This document shows, piece after piece, positions 20,861 to 30,122 of a DNA stretch of 64,000 bases. How positions within the stretch are numbered: position 1 is the stretch's first letter; each line of letters begins with the position of its first letter. The stretch is taken from contig NC_073692.1 of the NCBI RefSeq assembly GCF_029784155.1, positions 13,993,752 to 14,057,751 on the forward strand. Direction: 5' to 3'. The notes under the pieces were generated by a model. The model was given only the letters and a program-made list of their open reading frames with translations, searched no databases and was not told the DNA's origin. This stretch comes from Uranotaenia lowii. Lineage: Eukaryota; Arthropoda; Insecta; Diptera; Culicidae. Made by a program: the position numbers and the translations under genes.

Positions 20861-23030
20861 AAAAAAGGTAGTTTAACGTTTAACTAGATCATTTTTTATC
20901 ACATTCATGTTTGAGGTTCATGTCTGGGTTTTTGTTCTAATATTTGAAGTGGGAACAAGGATGTTAAAAATTGTGAATGAACTGAATCTTATTGTTTCTC
21001 TCAAGTAAATACTCATCGGTTGAACAAAGAAAATTCCTACACGTGCCCTTATTTTCAACGGGCGAATTTGTTTACTATTCTACTAGCTTAAATTATTGAA
21101 AATAAGCGTTGAAATATTTTGCCTGACTTACACAATTTAATCTAATGATATACGGCATCAATCATCACCATCCGTGTCTCAGGAACATCAGGGCCCTCGG
21201 CGATCATTACTGATCTTCCCGGAGCGATACCGATATCGATCATCATCAGCCAGTCAGCCAGTCAGCCAGTCAGTTAGTACCTAAGTCAGTAAAAGCTGCT
21301 GCCAATTTCAGCCTAACCAGTTACTGAGAAAACTAACTTGAACGAAACCTGTCAAACGGCCACATTTTCCATCGATTAAGTAGGAAGCCGGCTCGAGTAA
21401 AACGGACCCTACCCTACCCGTTTTAGTACCCAGATATGGAAATGCGCGAGAATAGTCGTCACCAATTTAAAAGGCCGGATCGTCATGCTACTACTGCTGC
21501 TGCAGATCTACGGAGCTCCCTAGAACCAGAATCACTCGGATACCTAAAGACCGGGATTCCGTGTCAATCAGTGAATTACCTAGTAGCCCGTACTTAGCTA
21601 GAAGCAGCAGCCTCCGTAAGATAGCCGTTAGACTACATACCGGACAGTATCGGCCATAATGATCCGTATTAACGTTTGTTGTTTGCACTATAAACGTTCG
21701 TGTGAAGTTTAAGACAAAAGACTGGGGGTGGGCAAGACACAGTTCGAGAATATAAAGTGTTTTAGAAAGTTTAATAAACTTCCTGCCTTATCTATCCAAG
21801 GAGTATTATGGATGTTCAAAAAATATCGATATCATCAAACGAACTATTTTCCGAACTCGTTTACTAACAAGTTAAAACGTTATAGCATCGCAAACAAAAG
21901 GAATGATTATATCAATTTAAGTGCACAATTGCACCACTCTTCTGCCAATAATTCTTTTATGAAGACATAAATTACAGCACTAATTTAAGTTACAGTAGGG
22001 GTTTCTGTATTATCCGAAGTAAAACACTCAATGTAGCAAGCAAATTTATCCATCTGACAAAAAACCTTGATCGACATTTTGATAGACTAAAACAGGTCTA
22101 AATAGATAACAATCGCTTTCGCATTCTAGAGACGTCTTCAAGCAATTGAATTATTTACACGTTATGCGGGTCTGTATGGGGAAAATATTTTATGTTTGCC
22201 AGCTTGAGCAACATCAACACACGTTCGTAGAAGTTTTTGTTGAACTTTTTTTTTTTTGTGGAGGGAAGTCAACACAAACGACATGTAAGTAAACAAGTAA
22301 TGAAAATAAACCGAAAAAACACAAAAAAGAGGTGGGTGACGTTAGAAGCTCCAATATAAAAGTATCGCCAAGTAACTATTACTAGTATCATAATCACAAT
22401 TTTGGTTCTGTGGATCGAGTTCAAATTGTAAACATAAACTTCCGTCCGTTTTACACTTTATTAAGTTGTTTACTCATGATAGTGAATAGAATTATCCAAA
22501 AAATTATCTGAAACCTAGTACTCATTCTTTTATTACTTGTAAAATATGAGACTGATGATTTGCGATTTTGCGCAGCATAAATTAACATTAATTGAACTTA
22601 CCTAGTTACATATTGAAGGCCTCTATTGTACCAAGATAGTAAAAAACTGCCATTCATCACGACCTCCGATTAATATTTTCACTTTTGTACACTTTCCGGG
22701 GCACTTTACGGGAAAATACAAAAGGTCGCTTCAACCACTGCGCCGAATTGTTGTTTTGCGAATTTTTGCATGAACGGTAATTTAGCGAGATGCAAATAGC
22801 CGTAAAACCCAAAATGCAAATGAATGACTTTCTCATTTTAAGTCTAAATAAGTCTTAATTTCAATTCATGTTCTAAAATTTATTTATTGATCAAATAAAA
22901 CTAAATTTTTACTTAACGCGAAGTTGACGACCAGACTTTGTTCGGTTTTTACGAACTTTCGTATAAGCTCTGAAAAAAGTTTTTTTGGTTGTGTTCTACC
23001 ACTTTAACCTCTTTTTAACAGATCACGTGT
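20861..23030. other. intergenic, no gene seen
   Basis: AT-rich DNA without recognisable coding sequence. The only local pattern is a short tandem run of CAGCCAGT at about 21247-21285. Confidence 0.5.
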
Positions 23031-23035
23031 TCGGA

Positions 23036-23918
23036 ATGGATGACAGCCTCATTAAGAATACGCTATCGTTTAGCTTTCCGGACGGTGCTGCTGGTCCATT
23101 TCTTGTAGAGGTGGCTAGATTTGTCAAAGCATTTGACGCCGACAGAACTACAATGGTAACGAACTATAAAATTGCCGATGAAAGGTCAGTCTACATAAAA
23201 TTCAAGACAGATCTAAATATGAAGGAGGCTTTAGCTCAAAATCCAGAGATGCATAATTTTGAGTATTTCAACGGTGCCAAGGTGTTAGTAAAGATGGGCA
23301 TTGCTGGAGGAATAACAAAATATGTTCGACTATTTGATCTTCCTCCGGAGGTTTCAGACTCGGATATAATAGCGGTGCTTTCCAACCATGGCAACGTGAA
23401 AAGAGTGATTCCTGAAAGATTTCCAGCAGATCTCGAATTAGATTTGTTTACCGGAGTCCGAGGGGTATATCTTGAATTAAAATAGGAAATACCTACTAGG
23501 CTTTATTTCCTCAACCGGCGTGGGCTCATTTTTACGAGGGCTTGTAACAGAGGTGCTATCTTTGCAAGATGGAAGGCCATCTCACAGTGGACTGTCCACA
23601 GAACAAAAAGCAGCATCTGGAACAAGTAAAGAAAACAGGTCAAGAAGCACAACAGGCGGGAAGCGCAGATGGGAGCAACGTCAAGCGGCTTTGCAAAATT
23701 CAGTTTCATCGTTAAAAGTAGCTGGTGAGGATTCCAATGCAGTTAAATCGGTGTCGATGCGAAAAACGCCGGCGGGGATAGAGGAAGTGAGTCAGGTTGA
23801 GGTGGAGGCATCTTCAAAGTTGAAAGAAGCGCTCCAAAATGCTTGTCCTGAAAGTTTCAACGGAAACAATGGCGTTATGGAGACGAATTTTGATAGCACA
23901 AACGGTGGACTAAAATGA
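23036..23918 (+). pseudogene. LINE ORF1 (gag-like) pseudogene, copy 1
   Basis: From the ATG at 23036 the first 149 codons are intact (KNTLSFSFPDGAAGP, then YVRLFDLPPEVSDSD and FPADLELDLFTGVRGVYLEL). A stop at 23483 ends the frame, and the rest is recoverable only with frame changes. The zinc knuckle expected of this ORF1 type is still seen in another frame near 23550-23590 (CKMEGHLTVDCPQNK). It is the sister of the minus-strand copy at 25506-27909. The protein would bind element RNA in a Jockey-like LINE. No ORF2 follows. Confidence 0.75.
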
Positions 23919-24747
23919 ACACATTCCGATGATTCTACAACCTCAGTAAACACCGACGAGGATAGTTTCGTAAGATCAGGGAGATCCAAGACGCGTCGGG
24001 CTAAAAAACGTTCTCTGGAAACTTTGGCCTTGAATCTGGAAGTTTCTTTTCGAGTAAGGTAGGGCGCAGATCAAGCAAATAGATAAAAGTAACTTAACCT
24101 AAAATCAACATGTTTTGTAATGTACTTTGTAATTTGATGGTAGGATAGAAAAAAGTGGCCCACTCTCCGGGGATCGCAGCAAGTGCCCGAGCATGGATGT
24201 GTTTTTTTTTTCGCCGTCGCGTTTCTCCCGTTTGTTTTCTCGCGAATTAGAAAATACTGTGAATTTTAACTATTTCGGGACTTCTGTTGCGATCGAAACA
24301 TTTTAAAATTGATTGAAATGCATCCAAATTACTAGCAAAGAAATGCAACTGATGTTTTGTTTTGCTGGACGAATCTTGTGAGATTTCGATTCGCTTTCGG
24401 GAGACCGGAGTACGGTTCGGATTTTGTGTGCGCTACGTTCGCGGTTACTAATAGCATTATTTTATTGTTTCGAGTGCCATTCGAAGGTTTATTCTATTTG
24501 TTTTATAGTGTCGTTTGGTTTCATCTGCAAGTTACTGTTAGGTTTTCTTTCATCAGATTTCCAAAAGCTAGGAAATTTTGAACAACAAAGTGATAATTTT
24601 ATGAAGAGGCTCTGCCGCCATTCAGCGATAATTTTTTTTCTCCCCCGTTATGTCAGACAGTTCGTCGGCGTCGTGAGTGTGTGGTTGTTTTGATTTTTGG
24701 ATAATCTGAAAATTTCCGAAATTGGGGCGATCTGTTTGTGAAAATGT

Positions 24748-25039
24748 ATGGCGTCTGGGTTAAGTGAAAAACCCACACAAATCATCCAATGTCCGGGTTA
24801 AGTGGTGAATTTGTTCCTGGAACAAAAAGTTTAAACGTGACGTTGTGGAATATGGGCTTGGGTTTAGTGAGAATGTACTGAAAATCCCTATGCTTCAACA
24901 TGAACTTGTTGGAACTTTATTGGTGCAAAAAACATCAAATGGTACAAAAGCAGAAAATCTCGGTGAGGATGTTACATTTTTTATTTTTCTAAGCTTTTCT
25001 TTCTTTTCTCTACTGTTGACTTTATTGTTGATGAGTTAA
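24748..25039 (+). pseudogene. possible Ty1/copia gag fragment
   Basis: An ATG at 24748 begins MASGLSEKPTQI, typical of copia Gag starts. After a frame change the sequence continues WNKKFKRDVVEYGLGFSENV, resembling the W-K-F..EYGL block of copia Gag. The match is short and interrupted. A copia integrase fragment lies 20-300 bp further on in the opposite strand, which weakly supports a copia origin. Confidence 0.3.
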
Positions 25040-25057
25040 TGTGAAAGAATCACATAT

Positions 25058-25330
25058 GAAAACCTTTCAAACATAAAAAAATATCGACATCCTTCGGTAG
25101 ATTTCGGTTCGATGGGGCCACACAAATCCGTGTGAATCGACTCCAACGCACAGTGAGTTCTTCTATCCTTTGATTACTGTGGTTGCCTTTCATTCCTGGA
25201 ACACACGTTAGTTGGGCGTCTAGTTTTTCAATCGATTCCGATAATACGCTGCATGTTAGAAACGGACCTAATTTTTTCAATTCCGGCAAAGATGTGTAAC
25301 GGAAGGTTCGGAGTCGAAAGAATTAGGTAA
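25058..25330 (-). pseudogene. Ty1/copia integrase fragment
   Basis: On the minus strand, after a frame change, the segment SRRTHCALESIHTDLCGPIE (about 25160-25110) followed by RYFLCL is the start of the copia integrase core, where the HTD Asp is the first catalytic residue. Upstream residues resemble the GAG-pre-integrase zinc region. Stops in all frames and only about 90 aa left show a dead remnant. Confidence 0.65.
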
Positions 25331-26005
25331 ATTTTACTATTGGCCAGGTTTTATTTTTACCCACCCAATCTCCCGACTATTCCGATAATTTTTTTTTCTT
25401 TTCAAATTGCTTTTTATTTATTCCAAATTGAAAACATATATTTGAAAATTTTTCACAATAATACTATGTCACAAACTACATTTTCTATGAAGTATCTAAT
25501 CTTAACTAACTCGACACTTTTCTAAACCTTGCTTCGATAAACGATTTTGCACGGACTCTTACTTTTGTGGAGATTTTCTCAAGTGTGTTCATTTTTGTGC
25601 GACGGCTCCTACTTCTTCCCGAAGTGCGAGTGTGCCCTTCCTCATCGGTACCATTTGTCGAACTTCCGTGAGATCCCTTTGAGAGCTGCCTTTTCAAACA
25701 CGCTTTTCCACTTTCGACTTCTACCATATCCGTTTCAACGTCTGATTCACTGGATGACTTTCGAGACTCCGGTTGGACCACGTTGAGTGACGCACTTGAT
25801 TCTGGTTTCTTCTGCTTCGTAGATTTGAGAACTTCCGAATAACTGCACTCAGCTTCCGCTCCTAGGTCGTATTTATCCAAAGTTACCTTATCGTCTGGAA
25901 TTTTCTCTGTTCGTTTGTTGGAAATTATGCTTGGTCTGGCTTTGTTCTTATTCTGAGGGCACTCAACCTTTAGGTGGTCCTCAGCCTTGCAAAGGAAACA
26001 CTTTT

Positions 26006-27369
26006 GACACATTCCACCGTGACGTGAAATCGCTTTTCCGGACTTTTCTGCACTGTTATCATTCTAGAAGTCAACCAATTTACTTGAAAATGAAAAAAAT
26101 TGTAACAAACGGTCGCAAATTGAATTTCCTTTAAAATGAATATAATTTGGTCATTTTAAAATTTAAGTAGTTTTTGTTGTGATTAATTACTTTTGTGACG
26201 TGAATTCACGCTAGAATTACCCATTTCCGACTTTAGTACATACATCTTTGATTTCCTGTTCTCTCTGTGGAAATAGAATATTGGTGTCTTCGAATGAGTT
26301 GTAAAGAAAACAGTTACCCACAATTTAATGTACGTAGCTTTTCGATTGAATAATAACGAACGAAGTTATGCTTATTTGAAGTTGTGACGTGAATTCACTC
26401 AGTTCAAACAGAACAGGGTAGTTGAATGAATTCACGTCACGAATAGTTATACCTGTGGTTATACTGAACCATTATTTGGAGCCTTCAAATTTTATGTACA
26501 CTTTCAAAAACGATATTCTGTTGTTTCGTCTTTAACAATGATCAATTTTCAGTATCTGCACCTAACTTTTTCCTTATTTTGATTATCACTTAAATAGCAA
26601 CATATTGAGGGATCATATGTTAAAATTATTACTGCCTTCATTTAAAGATTCACCAAAAAAAAAAAATAATTTTTATTTCAATCTTTTTGTATTTTTATTT
26701 CAAAATAATGAACTTATTAAAAAAAATCAACTAAATTATGCTCGATTTGTAAAAATCCGACCATCTTGAGGGTCAAAACAGCTTTCACAGCACATTTTTC
26801 GTATAAAATTTAACAAAAAACACATTTTGTGACGTGAATTCACTCATTCGCGCTGTTGTAACTCAACTAGATTTCAACCGATTTCTATTAATTTTAAAGT
26901 TTTAGAATCGTCTTATCATTTCCAAAGAAAATTTCATTTTTTATTTAAAAAAACTCAGAGTTTTCTCGTAAAATTAAAAATTTCCCTTTTTTTGTGACGT
27001 GAATTCACTCATTTGCGACTGTTTTTGTTTGCTTTTCAAACCAACCACATTGGATATAAATAAATTCTTTTTTCTACAAAATGAAGCCGTGTTTTTTGGC
27101 TTCTCAACATACTAAAAATATTTCCAAAAAAAATTCATCCATATATTAAAATTAATGATTTTGTAAAGGTTGTCAAAAACACCACTTTTTTCAACAAAAA
27201 AAAACTGATGTTCAAAATCATCTAAAACATGTGTAAAAAAAACTTTTTTCTCTTTTTTCCGTTGGTTTTGTGTGATTTGAATTATCAAAATTATAGACAA
27301 TTTTGAGATTTTTTGATACGCGAACGGATAAAAATCACTTTTGAGCGGTACAAGCGCGTGGAATGTGTC
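26006..27369. mobile_element. 1.36-kb insertion with repeated GTGACGTGAATTCAC motif
   Basis: Ends GACACATTCCAC (26006-26017) and its complement (27358-27369) bracket an AT-rich segment that splits LINE ORF1 copy 2. The motif GTGACGTGAATTCAC(TCA) occurs at 26195, 26384, 26829 and 26994, inverted at 26428-26440, and in part at 26019. No protein is encoded that I recognise. Confidence 0.6.
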
Positions 27370-27385
27370 TTTTGCTTTATGCCTT

Positions 27386-27450
27386 CATATCTCTACTTCC
27401 TCAATCGAAAGGGACGGCTTTACCCTTTCGATTGAGGAAGTAGAGATATG
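27386..27450. repeat. perfect 28-bp hairpin in LINE ORF1
   Basis: Arms 27386-27413 and 27423-27450 are exact inverted copies with a 9-nt spacer. The sequence is part of the ORF1 coding region (the YLYFLNRKG segment), so coding DNA was duplicated in inverted form at the edge of the insertion. Confidence 0.95.
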
Positions 27451-27909
27451 CTGGAATTATTTTTTTTACGTCAATATAGACGCCTCGGACACCGGTGAAA
27501 AGATCTAGTTCAAGATCGGCTGGAAATTTCTCCCGTACAAGTCGTTTCACATTTCCATATTTTGACAAAACTGCGGTTATGTCGGAATCGGTAACCTCCG
27601 GTGGTAAATCGAAAATCCTTACATACTTTGTGATGCCTCCAGCAACACCCATCTTCAACGTAACAGTTTCTCCAGTGGAATATTCAAAAATGTGATCCTG
27701 TGGATTTTGCGCCACCGCATCTTTGAAAGCTTCTTCCGATTTAAACTTTATGAAAAGCGAGCGTTCTTCTGCTATCTTGTATGTCGATTCCATAGATAGC
27801 TTATCTGCTGCAAACGCTTTTCAAAACGGGCCACTTCGTACAAACTTGGTCCTGGTGCTCCATCCGGAAACAGAAACGACAACGTGTTTTTAACTAAACC
27901 GTCGGCCAT

Positions 27910-28500
27910 CGTAGAACACGTGGTCGATCAACTTTAAGGTTAGGGTACTCAAAACCGCACTTTATTGTTGAAGAGCTCATGAGATATATGTGTTATCTCA
28001 ACAACGTCAGATCATCAACTGATATAATTTTTTGTTAGAGTGTAGTTTCATTCAAATTCTATTTACGGATCACGTCCGACTGGCACCTTCCTGGGGAACC
28101 ATGCATGGTCCCACTGTCTGCCTCGTACTTGCCTCCGAGACGCTCGACGGCCTGGCCATGTTGCTGCTAGAGTTGTCGTTTCTGCTGCTGGTGCAGCACT
28201 TCCCATGCAGTCGGAGGTTTGGCTGGTATCGACACCGATGGCGACGCACGACATTGCCGTGCCGGATGTGGTTGCTGGAGTTGTTGATTGCCGTGGGCCG
28301 ACGCCCCACTTATCCTGACGGCACTGTCAATGTACTGGCTCCGAAGCCGGTGATGATGCAGTGGCCATCTGTGCCATCTTCTCTGTGTGGAGCAAAAGCT
28401 CCGAATCTTTCTCCCCCGGGTGCAGACCCGCAGGCCCAAAAGCCTCCGCACTAACGACCGAGCACCACACTTTTTTCTCTCCAATTTGCCAAAACCCAAC
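27910..28500 (-). other. probable 5' region of the minus-strand LINE, GC-rich
   Basis: Upstream of the ORF1 start on the minus strand lies a segment at 28060-28490 that is much richer in GC than its surroundings. It has overlapping open frames rich in Ser/Thr/Ala/Gln without a known domain. GC-rich 5' regions are common in APE-type LINEs, so it is most likely the leader of the same element. A fragment of an unrelated gene cannot be excluded. Confidence 0.3.
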
Positions 28501-29092
28501 TGACCTCCGGAATTATCGATGACAGGACCGGTTTTTTTTCTTTTTTTCGAGAACTATGGGCTGTCGGATTTTTCAAAAATAAGTTCGATACAGTGGGCCA
28601 AATCTGGTCGAACAAGTCCACTCTTGGTTTGTTTTTGATTAGGGGTGGTTTTTTGAACTGTATTTTTGCTCAAATCACACCATTATAAAAGTTCTAAAAA
28701 TCAACAGTAACAGATGAGTGGCGGATTCAGAGTCAGAGTGAAATATTTTTACGTCAATTTGCATATCACCTCTTTTTCACTCTCCTCGCCAACCAACCTT
28801 CACTTTCTTCACTTTCTGAAGGGATGTACATATCCAGTTGAAGCCAATAACGTGCAAGTGGTTTTTGTTTTTTTGACCCTTATATCCTACTTCAGTGGAG
28901 CTTTATTTAGCATCAAAAGTTTCGTAGTGACCTTTTACAACCGTAGAAATTGGAGTACAAGACAATAATTAAACTACTCGAGTTGAAAAATAGTTTGAAG
29001 TTTACCGTTCTTAACTACAAAGTATAGTGAACTCCTTTTTCAAAATAATTATCGGCGGTGAGGATTATACTGTTGGTTTCTCGCTACTCACA

Positions 29093-29980
29093 ATGAGTAA
29101 CAAAAACAAGCTCACAGCAAAAGACAAAACCAACAACTTAAAAAGAAGCTGCCAAGAACTGGATCGTTCGAGCGATGCTGAAAGCGATAGTGTCAACTCT
29201 TTTGATGGTCTGCTGAGTAAGATGCGATCGCTTTTTGAGGATACAAATGCCAGAATCGATGCTAATGCGACCGAAATTCGCGATGAGATTGGTTCCTTGC
29301 GTCAAGAATCGCTACATTTCCAGCAAGAAACGGCAAAGAAGATCGATAATATTACCAACTATTGTGGTGAGTTGAAAGCTGTGACCGAGCGAAATAAGAA
29401 TTTAGTTGAACGGCTAGAGAGAGCTAACGATCTCTTGCTGTTTGGAGTGCCATTCATCGTCAACGAAAACTTGTCCCAATACACCGTCAAAATTGCTGCC
29501 ATCCTAGGGTACGGTGAACAGCAACCACTTGTGTACACAAAACGCATCGCAAAAAGTCCTATATCGGCCGGCAGCTCACCGCCAATATTGTTTCAATTTG
29601 CCTATCGTGCTGCACGGGACGACTTCTTTTTCCGTTACCTTTCTAATCGGAACCTCACTCTTTCGGACCTTGGATTCCAAGTGGCAACCCGTGTTTACTT
29701 CAATGAAAACCTCACCCCCCTGGCTCGTGAAATCAAAGGGAAGGCTGTTAAACTCAAAAAAGCTGGTAAAATTCAAAATGTGTTCACCAAGGCTGGTACT
29801 GTTTTCATCAAAGCCAGTGCTAATGATGTCGCGAAGGCTGTTCTTAACCCTGAACAACTTGGTGCTGCAACGGAACAATTAGAGGAGCTGCTGGTGTTGG
29901 CGCGTGCTGTTCTACTGTTGCTGCTGCTGCTGCTGTGTTTTTCTGCTGTTTTTTTTTTCTCTTATACTGGGTCAAAATAG
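29093..29980 (+). CDS. LINE ORF1 protein, intact (coiled coil + RRM-like)
   Basis: 295 aa from the ATG at 29093; the upstream in-frame ATG at 29027 is less likely. Residues ~38-112 look like a coiled coil with charged heptads. Residues ~113-210 (LLLFGVPFIVNENLSQYTVK, FQFAYRAARDDFFFRYL) resemble the RNA-binding fold of L1-like ORF1 proteins. It would coat the element RNA and form the ribonucleoprotein. It lacks CCHC knuckles, unlike the other ORF1s in this window. The last ~30 residues come from a CTG/GCT and T-rich run and form a Leu-rich tail, perhaps from slippage. ORF2 starts 142 nt later. Confidence 0.8.
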   Translation: MSNKNKLTAKDKTNNLKRSCQELDRSSDAESDSVNSFDGLLSKMRSLFEDTNARIDANATEIRDEIGSLRQESLHFQQETAKKIDNITNYCGELKAVTERNKNLVERLERANDLLLFGVPFIVNENLSQYTVKIAAILGYGEQQPLVYTKRIAKSPISAGSSPPILFQFAYRAARDDFFFRYLSNRNLTLSDLGFQVATRVYFNENLTPLAREIKGKAVKLKKAGKIQNVFTKAGTVFIKASANDVAKAVLNPEQLGAATEQLEELLVLARAVLLLLLLLLCFSAVFFFSYTGSK

Positions 29981-30122
29981 GGCCACTTGCATTAATCAAA
30001 TTAATCAATTATGAAGTTTTACATAATTAAGAAAGATGTGCATCTTGTTTTTTATTCTACTCTAATCTTTCCTTCTAGCTTGGTAACTCTCTCTTTAAAA
30101 TTAAATGTAAGAATGCTCGATA

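Larger units (their letters stand above)
25506..27909 (-). pseudogene. LINE ORF1 (gag-like) pseudogene, copy 2, split by an insertion
   Basis: The ATG at 27909 opens ADGLVKNTLSFLFPDGAPGP. A 1-nt indel near 27820 shifts the frame, which continues YKIAEERSLFIKFK to FTGVRGVYIDVKK and FLNRKG at about 27413. A 28-bp hairpin and a 1.36-kb insertion follow. The protein resumes at 26012 with a CCHC zinc knuckle (CFLCKAEDHLKVEC) and a Ser/Lys/Glu-rich tail ending at 25506. It is clearly related to the + strand copy at 23036. No ORF2 follows; instead a copia fragment lies beyond. Confidence 0.75.

Noticed and set aside
28032..28454. 140-aa plus-strand frame in GC-rich DNA
   Set aside because: Several frames on both strands are open here because of composition; no known domain. 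Treated as the 5' region of the minus-strand LINE.
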